Shown here piece by piece: positions 41,501 through 48,766 of a DNA stretch of 64,000 bases (the stretch's first letter is position 1; each line of letters begins with the position of its first letter). The translations under genes and the position numbers were made by a program. The stretch is from Planctomycetota bacterium (GTDB lineage Bacteria; Planctomycetota; JAJSAM01; JAJVHW01), in the NCBI GenBank assembly GCA_021776825.1, contig JAJFFG010000106.1, positions 1 through 64,000 on the forward strand, read 5' to 3'. Below the pieces are notes generated by a model. That model worked only from the letters and a program-made list of their open reading frames with translations. It did no database searches and was not told where the DNA came from.

Positions 41501-42119
41501 GCACCAGGCCAAGATCGTCACGGTCGGCACGTCGCGCCCCGAGGCCGAGCTCGCGCCCGCGTTCGCGGCGGCGCTCCAGGAAGCCGGCATCGCTGCCGGG
41601 GACCTCGCCCCGGTCGACATTCTCGAGCTGCACCGCATCGGCCGGGCCGTCTCGGCGGTCGCTGGGCTCACCCGCTACGACGTGAAGGGCCTGCGCTCGG
41701 ACGGGTATCCGGGCAACGACGCGCGCATCCAGGTCGGCGACCGCTTCGGGGTCGCACGTGGCCTGGCGTCACGCCTCACCGAGTGGGGGCCGCTCGTCGG
41801 TACGAAGCGCCACGTGGCGGCGGAGCGCCGCCTGTTCGTCGGTGTCGGACATCGCGACGGTCGTCGCATCGCCATCCTGCCGCTCGTGAGCGCGTCGCCG
41901 GGCGTCACCGGTCTGGCGCTCCTGCACCTCGAGTTCGTCACCGAGCTCGGGCGCGCGGAGAAGACGCGTCTGCTGGGCGCTCGTCTCGACGACGTGCGCG
42001 ACATCGTGGCGGAGGCCGATCGCGAGTTCGACGCGTCGATGCTCGACGCGCTCTCGCCGGAGGAACTCGTCCTCGACACGGCCCGCGACCTCGCCGGACG
42101 CATCCTCGGCGAGCAGTAG
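38559..42119 (+). CDS. Giant GlmS-like protein: glutaminase-like plus double SIS
   Basis: A GlmS-type N-terminal domain is visible in INRIEIRGRDSAGIAVQ and LVVLGHTRWASSG, but with a ~100-residue helical insertion after the start. Two SIS domains follow. SIS1 has VVAVTQSGSTADTNRAVDLA and DVEMSVASTKAFYAQIV; SIS2 has VVASGPNHVAAREVRIKLSE and SIAVDTVEDKKHIDLSSEP. A C-terminal extension of about 270 residues is unknown to me. With GTG 38559 the sequence LRCGIAAM puts a cysteine at residue 4, the place of the GlmS nucleophile, but not directly after the initiator Met. An upstream ATG at 38451 is possible. About 1190 residues against ~610 in GlmS. It probably moves or isomerises amino sugars. Confidence 0.75.
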   Translation: MLRCGIAAMVEVAEGVGAPHPSQDDAQRAVDEVCGHGVESVCADAPADDAARAAYAGGVATLDRLGAWARGLKRSTVFADLYTGEGLRTESAHLAGRLRAFADAQDVRLAQAGADLPESDLELFASRVLRVRDVAWHVEKEALDLVDDVRELAGGVDATPKLLVELRRVAAVLRCINRIEIRGRDSAGIAVQVVFDDPKWYGSYLRLLSERGLGDDVQARSSLADLPAMSVAGSGDPAAGPDTARPSITFTYKVAAEVGRLGDNVSELRRQVMSDAALRLALSSPQTSLVVLGHTRWASSGVISVPNCHPVDNATYSAADADVSGPGSQRAGRIYVVMNGDVDNHLGLRNAYEKATGRCVSPRVTTDTKVVALEIERALVEGLSVADAFRTACARFDGSCAIGMVTDLEPGKLFLSLRGSGQSLYVGVSPDGFFASSEVYGLVEETGVYVKMDGESERVAGDSETTGQVILASTDGPRGRDGLIRCGFDGVALPLTEDDVRVAEITTRDVDRGDFQHFFRKEITQASRSVARTLLGRVTHLDDGRARVADALLDPCVRDRLASGAVRHVFVVGQGTAAMAGAGIAEYIRRVVPMGAVRVEATPATEMSGFRLTDDMSDTLVVAVTQSGSTADTNRAVDLARKRGALVVAIVNRRNSDITYRADSVVYTSDGRDVEMSVASTKAFYAQIVAGGLVALCIAQVLGSLDEGEIAREVAELERLPELMQRVLDGEESIRDAAERFAPLRQHWAVVASGPNHVAAREVRIKLSELCYKSIAVDTVEDKKHIDLSSEPMTLVLAAGNPEAVLNDVVKDVAIFKAHAGIPIVMCSEDERRFDPYASAVIRLPKCPPLSSMVLTALAGHLFGYHAARAIDENARFLAGVRSTLVEALEDQACRDILPETIAPARREFMERLVRDRFTSALHPTTAARISMLFDRVTGTAVPSPDDRVLLDCEDGDLVAAFVNTLGDALDQCARPIDAIKHQAKIVTVGTSRPEAELAPAFAAALQEAGIAAGDLAPVDILELHRIGRAVSAVAGLTRYDVKGLRSDGYPGNDARIQVGDRFGVARGLASRLTEWGPLVGTKRHVAAERRLFVGVGHRDGRRIAILPLVSASPGVTGLALLHLEFVTELGRAEKTRLLGARLDDVRDIVAEADREFDASMLDALSPEELVLDTARDLAGRILGEQ

Positions 42120-42132
42120 ACGCTCTCGCCGC

Positions 42133-42155
42133 GTTCACGCGACGCCCTCGTGAAC
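42133..42155 (+). terminator. Hairpin after the GlmS-like gene
   Basis: GTTCACG pairs with CGTGAAC around a nine-base loop, 13 bases after the stop. There is no U-run, so termination is uncertain. Confidence 0.4.
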
Positions 42156-42169
42156 GATCCGGGCTAGTC
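42139..42169. repeat. 31-base intergenic repeat, copy 1
   Basis: Matches 59043-59073 with two mismatches (shared CCTCGTGAACGAT and GGGCTAGTC). It lies directly upstream of the agmatinase-family gene. Confidence 0.7.
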
Positions 42170-42176
42170 TCGCGCG

Positions 42177-43220
42177 ATGTCGCCGACCGTCCGCCCTTCC
42201 GACTTTGACCCGGGCTCCGCTGCGGGGGGCGATGGGTTGTTCGGTTTGCCGACGACTGTCAACGACGCGCGCGTGGTCGTCGTCCCGGCTCCCTTCGAGG
42301 CCACGGTCTCGTACGGCGACGGGACCGCCAACGCGCCGGCCGCCGTGCTGGCCGCGAGTCGTCAGGTGGACCTCTTCGATCCCGAGACCGGGCGGCCGTA
42401 CGAGCAGGGCATCGCGATGCTCGACCTTGCCGACGCCGCGTGCATCCGCGCGTGGAGCGACGCCGCGCGCAAGGCGGCGCTGCCGGTTCTTGCGAGCGGC
42501 GGTCCGGACGGGCACGCAGCAGCCATCGCCACGGTGGACGACCTCTGCGATCGGATGAACGACTGGGTCGCCGCGCGCTCGTGGGAACTCCAGGAAGCCG
42601 GCAAGACGGTGTTCGTGCTCGGCGGCGATCACTCCGTCCCGTTCGGCACCATTGCCGCGACCGCGGAACGCCATCCGGGGATCGGCATCCTGCATCTCGA
42701 CGCGCACTTCGATCTCCGCCCTGCGTACGAGGGCTTTGCGTGGTCGCACGCGTCGGTGATGCACAACGTGCTCACGCAGGTTCCGGGTGTCGGGCGGATC
42801 GTTCACGTGGGCATCCGCGACCTCTCCGAGGAGGAACTCGGCATCAGCCGCGCGTCCGGCGATCGGTCGGTTGCCTTCCTCGATCACACGCTGCGCGAGC
42901 GGCGTGACGCCGGCGAGGCGTGGGGCGCGATCGCCGCCGACATCGTCGAGCAACTCCCCGAGACCGTGTATCTGAGCTTCGACGTCGACGGACTCGATCC
43001 GGCGCTCTGTCCCGGTACGGGCACTCCGGTCCCGGGCGGGCTCGATTGGCACCAGATCTCGACGCTGCTCGCGGCCGTCGCGCGAAGTGGGCGGCGCATC
43101 GTCGGGGGCGATCTCGTCGAGGTGGCACCGACCGCGGGGGACCGAGAGTGGAACGCCAACGTCGGCGCGCGCCTGCTCTACAAGATGATCGGGTGGTCGC
43201 TCCGGTCCCTCGACGCCTGA
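42177..43220 (+). CDS. Agmatinase/arginase-family ureohydrolase
   Basis: Contains all manganese motifs of the ureohydrolase family: VLGGDHSVPFGT, GILHLDAHFDLR and YLSFDVDGLDPALCPGTGTP. The substrate-side loop is FAWSHASVMHNVL where agmatinases often have SHGTPF-like sequence, so the exact substrate (agmatine, formimidoglutamate or another guanidine) is unsure. Length 347 residues is slightly long, with an N-terminal addition. The family cleaves a guanidino group to urea. Confidence 0.85.
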   Translation: MSPTVRPSDFDPGSAAGGDGLFGLPTTVNDARVVVVPAPFEATVSYGDGTANAPAAVLAASRQVDLFDPETGRPYEQGIAMLDLADAACIRAWSDAARKAALPVLASGGPDGHAAAIATVDDLCDRMNDWVAARSWELQEAGKTVFVLGGDHSVPFGTIAATAERHPGIGILHLDAHFDLRPAYEGFAWSHASVMHNVLTQVPGVGRIVHVGIRDLSEEELGISRASGDRSVAFLDHTLRERRDAGEAWGAIAADIVEQLPETVYLSFDVDGLDPALCPGTGTPVPGGLDWHQISTLLAAVARSGRRIVGGDLVEVAPTAGDREWNANVGARLLYKMIGWSLRSLDA

Positions 43221-43243
43221 GCTCCTGGCCGTACCGTGGCGGC

Positions 43244-44605
43244 ATGCGCCGCACGATCACCGTCTCGCTGGCTGCCGCCGTGCTGTCCGGTGCTGTGTTG
43301 AGCGACGCCGTGCTTGCGGCCGTCGCGACCGCGCAGGAGCCGACGCTCGACCTGCCGGCAGAGATCGATCGAATCGTCGCGCTGCCGACGCCGGACGAAC
43401 GGCGGATCGCCGCCAAGGCGCTCAGCAAGCGACCTGGGGTCAACGTCGAGACTGTGCTCGCGGCGCTGCGCGTCCCGCCGCGCCGGCTGCCTGCCGAACC
43501 CGGCGCGCACGTAGAGCGCATCACGATCTCGCTCGGCACGACCTCGTCCAGCAGCACGCGTGTGACCACTCGAGTTCACACGTACGTGCCGACCTCGTAC
43601 GAGCCCGCCGCGGCGGCTCCGCTGATCTTCGCGTTGCACGGCACCGGCGGTAGCGGGGCGATGCCACTGGCCTCGTGGAGGGGCGTCGCCGAGGAACTCG
43701 GCGCCATCGTCGTGGCTCCGGACGATGCCGGAGAGAACGCCGGCTACACGTTCTCGCCGCGCGAGCGCGCCGTCGGATTGGCGGCATTGCGCTGGGCGCG
43801 CCGGCGCTTCCACGTCGACCCGAATCGCATCCACGTCACGGGCGTGAGTCGTGGGGGCCACATGTCGTGGGACCTCGCCCTGCGCCACCCGAACCTGTTC
43901 GCGTCGGTCGCACCGATGATCGGCGGGCCGCGGCTCAACTTCGCGAAGGGCCAGAACAACACGCGCTTCGTCGAGAACGTCGCGCACCTTCCCATCCGTG
44001 ATCTGCAGGGCTCGAAGGACGACGCACGGCTGCTGGCGAACCTGCACATGGTGTTCGAGCGACTGAGCGAACTGAAGGCGCCCGACGCCGAGTTGATCGA
44101 GTTTCCCGAGCGCGGACACGACTTCGATCTGTCGGCCGTCGACTGGCCGCTCTTCTTCGGCGAAGCGCGCCGCGATCCCACGCCAGAGCGCGTCGTCATC
44201 CTCGGCGACGACGCGGGCTATCGCGCACACTGGGCGGAGATCACGAAGGTCGGCCGCGGGATCACACCCAACTTCCGACCGCGCGTGGACCCCGCGAAGT
44301 GGAACGCGCTGCCCGAGGCCGAGAAGCGGCTCTTCGTCGCGCAACAGATCGAGGAGAAGACCGCGCGTCTCGCCGTGCGTCGCACGGGGGTTGGGACGTT
44401 CGAGGCCAAGAGTCGCGCCGTGACGTCGTTCCGTCTGCTGCTGCGTGCAGAGGACTTCGATCCGGCGGAGTCCGTTGCGGTCCGATGGAACAACAAGGTG
44501 GTGAAGCGGCGGGTCCGGCCGTCTGCGCTCGTGCTGCTTACCGAGTTCGCGGAGCGTCTGGACCGCTCGTTCCTGCCGGTGGCGGAGATCCGCGTCCCTC
44601 GCTGA
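43244..44605 (+). CDS. Exported esterase / PHB-depolymerase-like hydrolase
   Basis: A signal peptide (ITVSLAAAVLSGAVLSDAVL) precedes an alpha/beta-hydrolase: oxyanion strand PLIFALHGTGGSG, nucleophile VTGVSRGGHMSW, Asp region IRDLQGSKDDAR and His in FPERGHDFD. The C-terminal ~120 residues are a beta domain (GTFEAKSRAVTSFRLLLRAE). It is the second esterase of this type in the window (the other is at 10.7 kb) but lacks HEAT repeats. Its 3' end overlaps the end of the facing JAMM gene by 68 bases. Confidence 0.8.
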   Translation: MRRTITVSLAAAVLSGAVLSDAVLAAVATAQEPTLDLPAEIDRIVALPTPDERRIAAKALSKRPGVNVETVLAALRVPPRRLPAEPGAHVERITISLGTTSSSSTRVTTRVHTYVPTSYEPAAAAPLIFALHGTGGSGAMPLASWRGVAEELGAIVVAPDDAGENAGYTFSPRERAVGLAALRWARRRFHVDPNRIHVTGVSRGGHMSWDLALRHPNLFASVAPMIGGPRLNFAKGQNNTRFVENVAHLPIRDLQGSKDDARLLANLHMVFERLSELKAPDAELIEFPERGHDFDLSAVDWPLFFGEARRDPTPERVVILGDDAGYRAHWAEITKVGRGITPNFRPRVDPAKWNALPEAEKRLFVAQQIEEKTARLAVRRTGVGTFEAKSRAVTSFRLLLRAEDFDPAESVAVRWNNKVVKRRVRPSALVLLTEFAERLDRSFLPVAEIRVPR

Positions 44606-45092
44606 ATTCGAACGACGCGAGATCCAACGACGCGAGATCGAACGAGGCGACCTCGACGGCCGCCCCCTCCACGATTGCGAACGCCACCGCATCCACCGCG
44701 CGCCCGTCGCGCACCGAAACGACCAGGTGGAGGAGGTCCGGGTAGAGCGGACGGCCGTCGAACGTGGCTCCGGCCAGGTCCGTCTCGCTGAAGTACGGCC
44801 CGATGTCGATGTGCGAGTGGTAGAGCACGCGCGCCGGGTCGCGGCCGTCGAACGAGCGGGCGAGCGCGAGCTGGTCGGCCGCGGCGAGACGGAACGCGGT
44901 CCGCGCCGTGCGCGGGAACTGCGCCGGATGGGCCTTGTGGAGGCGAGCCTGGTCGTTCTCGCAGGGCCGGACTCCATCGTCCGTCACGTAGCCGCAGCAC
45001 TCGTCGGGGGCGACGCGCTCGGCGTGCTCGGCGATGGTGCAGAGCGCCGCCCCGTCGAGGGCCGAGAGCAACCGTGCGTGGCGTGTCGTCAC
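44538..45092 (-). CDS. JAMM/MPN+ metalloprotease
   Basis: The JAMM zinc motif is complete: the glutamate in APDECCGYV, then YHSHIDIGPYFSETD, which fits H-S-H-x7-S-x2-D. Length ~184 residues and the single MPN domain match bacterial Mec-like JAMM proteins, which cleave ubiquitin-like sulfur carriers from partners. The C-terminus is a short repeat (ASFDLASLDLASFEF), encoded by 15-base tandem repeats. GTG 45092 gives the longest sensible start, 18 bases from the divergent tupA start; ribosome signals are weak. It sits beside a MoaD-MoeA fusion, a possible substrate. Confidence 0.8.
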   Translation of the reverse strand: MTTRHARLLSALDGAALCTIAEHAERVAPDECCGYVTDDGVRPCENDQARLHKAHPAQFPRTARTAFRLAAADQLALARSFDGRDPARVLYHSHIDIGPYFSETDLAGATFDGRPLYPDLLHLVVSVRDGRAVDAVAFAIVEGAAVEVASFDLASLDLASFEFSEGRGSPPPAGTSGPDAPRTR

Positions 45093-45110
45093 CGGCGTAG
45101 CATCGCCGCG

Positions 45111-45947
45111 ATGCGAACGACCGCGACGCTGTTCCTGCTCGCAGCCCAACTCCTCGCAGCCCAGTTGTTGGTAGCACTGTTCCTCATCGGCTGCGGTGCG
45201 GACGAGCCGCGGCTGCGACTGGCGACCACGACCAGCACACAGGACAGCGGCCTCCTGGACGCGATCCTGCCAGTGTTCGAGGCCGAGACGGGCGTGCACG
45301 TCGACGTCGTCGCGGTGGGTACCGGAGCCGCGTTCCGACTGGCCCGTGATGGCAATGCCGATCTCCTCCTCGTCCACGATCGAGCCGGCGAGGAAGAGTT
45401 CGTCGCCCAGGGCGTGGGCGCTGAGCGCCGCGACGTGATGTGGAACTCGTTCGAGATCCTCGGGCCCGCCGGCGATCCGGCCGGTGTCGCCAGTGCAGAG
45501 ACGGCCGGTGAGGCGCTGCGGCGCATCGCTGCCGCGGGAGCGAGCTTCGTCTCGCGCGGTGACGACTCGGGCACGCACCGCCGCGAGAAGGGTCTGTGGG
45601 ACTCTGTCGGCGGGAGGCCCGAGTGGGAGGGGTACCGCGAGAGCGGCCAGGGCATGGGTGCCACGCTGCGGATCGCGGATGAGCTCGACGCGTACGTGCT
45701 GACCGATCGCGGCACCCGACTGCGCTATGCGGCCGAGCTCGGCGTCGGCCCGCTGCTCGGCGATACGCAGGAACTCCGCAACCCGTACGGGATCGTCCTG
45801 ATGAACACCGAGCGGTACCCAGCAGTGAAGGCCGACGACGCCACGCGACTTGCCGAGTGGCTGACGTCGCCGGAGACGGCTCAACGCATCGCGGACTACC
45901 GCGTGAACGGCGATCAGCTGTTCCACCCGTACGTCCTCGAGAGGTAG
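45111..45947 (+). CDS. tupA: Tungstate-binding lipoprotein TupA
   Basis: A lipoprotein signal (LLVALFLIGC) and the oxyanion-binding motif RLATTTSTQDSGLL mark the TupA branch of group-IX binding proteins. SRGDDSGTHRREKGLW and LTDRGT are also characteristic. TupA binds tungstate with very high selectivity over molybdate; the TTTSTxDSGLL signature separates it from ModA. It is followed by permease and ATPase genes. Length 278 is standard. Confidence 0.9.
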   Translation: MRTTATLFLLAAQLLAAQLLVALFLIGCGADEPRLRLATTTSTQDSGLLDAILPVFEAETGVHVDVVAVGTGAAFRLARDGNADLLLVHDRAGEEEFVAQGVGAERRDVMWNSFEILGPAGDPAGVASAETAGEALRRIAAAGASFVSRGDDSGTHRREKGLWDSVGGRPEWEGYRESGQGMGATLRIADELDAYVLTDRGTRLRYAAELGVGPLLGDTQELRNPYGIVLMNTERYPAVKADDATRLAEWLTSPETAQRIADYRVNGDQLFHPYVLER

Positions 45948-45956
45948 CTGGCACCC

Positions 45957-46610
45957 GTGCCGTTCGACGCCGAGGTCTGGGCCGCCGCCGAGCTCTCGCT
46001 CACGCTCTCTGCGTGGGCGGTGTTCCTGGCGGCCGTACCCGGCATTCCGCTCGCGGCGTGGGTCGGTCTGTCGAGGACCCGACGCGCCGACGTTCTGATG
46101 GTCGCCGCGCGCGTGGGCATGGCCTGCCCGACGGTCGTCATCGGTCTGCTCGTGTACGGACTGCTCTCGCGGCGCGGACTGCTCGGCGGCTTCGAGATGC
46201 TCTACACGCCGCACGCGATCGTGGTCGGTGAGATGCTGCTCGCGCTGCCGCTCATCGTGGCTCTCGGCGGCGCCGCGGTCGACGGACTCGACCCTCGCTT
46301 CCACGAGACGGTCCACGTGCTCCGACTCTCGCCCCTGCGACGCGCGATTCTCGCGGTGCGTGACGCCCGCGACGGCTTCCTCGCCGCACTGCTGGTGGCG
46401 TTCGCGCGCTGCGTGGGCGAGCTCGGCATCGCTCTGCTCGTCGGCGGCAACCTGCGTGGATCGACGCGCACGCTGTCGACGGCGATCGCGCTGGAGACCT
46501 CGCGTGGCGAGTTCGAACTCGCGGCCGGGCTCGGCGTGGTCCTGCTCGCCGTGGCGCTCGGCGTGAACCTCGTGGTGGCAGTGGTCTTCCGTCGTGGAGG
46601 CCGCTCATGA
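45957..46610 (+). CDS. tupB: Tungstate ABC transporter permease TupB
   Basis: A 217-residue membrane protein with five or six segments (LSAWAVFLAAVPGIPLAAWV, CPTVVIGLLVYGLLSRRG, VVGEMLLALPLIVALGGAA). The permease loop reads RFHETVHVLRLSPLRRAILA, and GELGIALLVGGNLRGSTRTL follows. It matches the small TupB permeases in size and order. GTG 45957 starts nine bases after tupA; its end overlaps tupC (ATGA). Confidence 0.88.
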   Translation: MPFDAEVWAAAELSLTLSAWAVFLAAVPGIPLAAWVGLSRTRRADVLMVAARVGMACPTVVIGLLVYGLLSRRGLLGGFEMLYTPHAIVVGEMLLALPLIVALGGAAVDGLDPRFHETVHVLRLSPLRRAILAVRDARDGFLAALLVAFARCVGELGIALLVGGNLRGSTRTLSTAIALETSRGEFELAAGLGVVLLAVALGVNLVVAVVFRRGGRS

Positions 46611-47209
46611 GCATCCTGCGTGTCGAGGGCGCTCGCGTGCGGTTTCCGGGGGGCACCTCGGTCGCTCTCCCGGAGTTGCGCGTCGAGGCTGGCGATCGCC
46701 TGCTCGTGACGGGGCGCAACGGTTCCGGGAAGTCGACGTTGCTGCGCGTCTTGGCCATGCTCGTCACTCCCGAGGGCCGCTTTGAGGCCGAGGTGCCGCC
46801 GCGCGAGGTGGCGCTGCTCCCCCAGCGGCCCTACCTGTTCCGCATGCGGTCCCTCGCCAACGTGGCACTGGCGCTCTCGTCGCGCAACATCCCACGCGGT
46901 GAGCGTCGCGGGCGTGCAGAGGCCGCCTTGGCCCGCGTCGGGGCCTCGCACCTCGCCGCACGTCGTCCGGACGAGCTGTCGACGGGCGAGCTTCAGCGCG
47001 TGGCCCTCGCGCGTGCGCTGGTGACGGAGCCACGCGTGCTCCTCCTCGACGAGCCACTCGGCCCGCTCGATGCGGCTGGGATCGAGCGTGTCGAGGGCCT
47101 CGTGTCCGAGCCGGGCGACCTGACGATTGTGCTCACCGCTCCGGCGCCGGGGCCGCTCGGACGATTGGTCGGCCGGGTGGTGGAGATGCCCGATCGGGAA
47201 CAACGGTAA
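46607..47209 (+). CDS. tupC: Tungstate ABC transporter ATPase TupC
   Basis: Walker A TGRNGSGKSTLLRVL, Q-loop LLPQRPYLFRMRS, signature LSTGELQRVALARAL, Walker B RVLLLDEPLGPLD. At 200 residues it is a compact ATPase that ends soon after the Walker B region and has no regulatory C-terminal domain. The H-loop histidine is not clear: the segment after Walker B reads DLTIVLTAPAPGP, where a His is normally found, which is odd and worth checking. Confidence 0.85.
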   Translation: MSILRVEGARVRFPGGTSVALPELRVEAGDRLLVTGRNGSGKSTLLRVLAMLVTPEGRFEAEVPPREVALLPQRPYLFRMRSLANVALALSSRNIPRGERRGRAEAALARVGASHLAARRPDELSTGELQRVALARALVTEPRVLLLDEPLGPLDAAGIERVEGLVSEPGDLTIVLTAPAPGPLGRLVGRVVEMPDREQR

Positions 47210-47221
47210 GATCGGCGGCCC

Positions 47222-48766
47222 ATGGCCAACGTGACGTTCCAGGTGCCCGAGGTCCTCAGCCGCTACTCCGACGGCGAGGCGTCCGTGCCGCTCCAAGGAT
47301 GGACGGTGGCCGAGGTCGTCGAGGCGCTCTTCGCGCGTCACCCCGATCTCCGCTTTCGCGTCTACGACCGCGGCGGGCGCGTCTACCCGTACCTGATCCT
47401 CTTCCGCAACGGCGATGAGCTCCCGCGCGAGAACCTCGACGGCATTCCCGTGACCGACGGCGACGTGATCGAACTCGTGGGTGCAGCCGAGGGTGGCTCC
47501 GGCGACGACGTCCGGATGCGCGGTTTTCGGAAGCGCATGTCGGTTGACGCGGCCCGTGAGATCGCGTTGGCGGACACGACTACGGACGCGACGGCGCTCG
47601 CGTCGGAGGACGTGGCGCTCGAGGCGAGTGCCGGGCGCGTTCTCGCGTCGGAGGTCGTCAGCCAGGTCAACGTTCCCGCGTTCCGTCGCGCCGCCATGGA
47701 CGGATACGCTGTCCACGCGGAGGACACGTTCGGCGCGACCGAGTACGCGCCGATCAGCCTGCACCTGACGGGCGAGTCGATGCCGGGCGGAGCCGGAGCG
47801 GCCAGCGTGCCACGCGGCTCGGCATGTCGCATCATGACGGGAGCCCCTGTGCCCGACGGCGCCGACGCGGTGCTGAAGGCCGAACGCGCGCGCGAGGAGG
47901 GCGAACTGGTCCTCGCCACCGGCGAGGTGACCCCGGGGAAGAACGTCGGCCGCGTCGGCGAGGACGTCACGCGCGGCGACGCTCTGCTCGGCGCCGGCCG
48001 TCGACTCCGTCCGCAGGACGTGGGACTCCTGGCGAGCGTCGGGTGTGCGCCGGTCGGCGTCGTGCGTCGCCCGCGCGTGCGGCTCCTGATGACGGGCAAC
48101 GAGCTCCTGGCTCCGGGAGAGCGCCCTGACGGTCATCGCATCGTCGACAGCAACACGCCGATGCTGCGCGCGCTGCTCGAACGCGATGGCGCCGCGATCG
48201 TCGAGTCGCTGCGCCTGCCCGACGACCGGGCGACGATTCGGGAGTCGCTCGCGCGCGACGACGTCGACGTCCTCATCACGGCGGGCGGCACGTCCGTCGG
48301 ACGAGAGGACTACCTGCCGTTGCTCGTCCGTGAACTGGGCGAACTCCCGGTGCACGGCGTCGCGATGCGCCCGGCGGCGCCGACGGGCATCGGTCGTATC
48401 GGGGGCATGCGCGTCTTCCTGCTGCCCGGCAATCCGGTTTCGTGCCTCTCGGCGTACGACGTCTTCGCGGGGCCCGTCGTACGGCGCTTGGCGGGGTTGC
48501 CCATGGAGTGGCCGTACGCCGCGGTCGAACTCCCGCTCGCACAACGCGTGGCATCACAGCTCGGACGCACGGACTACGTGCGCGTCGCGATCCGCGAGGG
48601 CGGCGTCGTGCCACTCGCGATCAGCGGAGCGTCGGTTCTCTCGTCGACGACCCGCGCCGACGGGTTCGCGCTGATCCCCGCCGGCTCCGAGGGGCTCGCC
48701 GACGGCGCGACCGTCACCGTCCATCTCTACGACGGTTGGACATTCGGGGCGGCGGCGCCCGCGTGA
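47222..48766 (+). CDS. MoaD-MoeA fusion (tungsten/molybdenum cofactor synthesis)
   Basis: Residues 1-92 are a complete MoaD/ThiS-like beta-grasp protein (ANVTFQVPEVLSRYSDGE, YLILFRNGDELPRENLDG, DVIELVGAAEGG) whose Gly-Gly is at 91-92. The frame then continues GSGDD... straight into a full MoeA from about residue 99 (MRGFRKRMSVDAAREIALAD, VPAFRRAAMDGYAVHAED, TGAPVPDGADAVLKAER, LITAGGTSVGREDYLPLL, FLLPGNPVSCLSAYDVF). No stop or ribosome site lies between. MoaD normally needs a free C-terminal Gly for thiocarboxylation, so the fusion must be cut or used differently. It lies 12 bases after tupC and overlaps the next moeA. Confidence 0.88.
   Translation: MANVTFQVPEVLSRYSDGEASVPLQGWTVAEVVEALFARHPDLRFRVYDRGGRVYPYLILFRNGDELPRENLDGIPVTDGDVIELVGAAEGGSGDDVRMRGFRKRMSVDAAREIALADTTTDATALASEDVALEASAGRVLASEVVSQVNVPAFRRAAMDGYAVHAEDTFGATEYAPISLHLTGESMPGGAGAASVPRGSACRIMTGAPVPDGADAVLKAERAREEGELVLATGEVTPGKNVGRVGEDVTRGDALLGAGRRLRPQDVGLLASVGCAPVGVVRRPRVRLLMTGNELLAPGERPDGHRIVDSNTPMLRALLERDGAAIVESLRLPDDRATIRESLARDDVDVLITAGGTSVGREDYLPLLVRELGELPVHGVAMRPAAPTGIGRIGGMRVFLLPGNPVSCLSAYDVFAGPVVRRLAGLPMEWPYAAVELPLAQRVASQLGRTDYVRVAIREGGVVPLAISGASVLSSTTRADGFALIPAGSEGLADGATVTVHLYDGWTFGAAAPA

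Noticed and set aside
39042-41633. 863-codon minus-strand frame opposite the GlmS-like gene
   Set aside because: His/Arg/Asp-rich composition typical of antisense frames in GC-rich genes; the plus strand encodes clear SIS domains.
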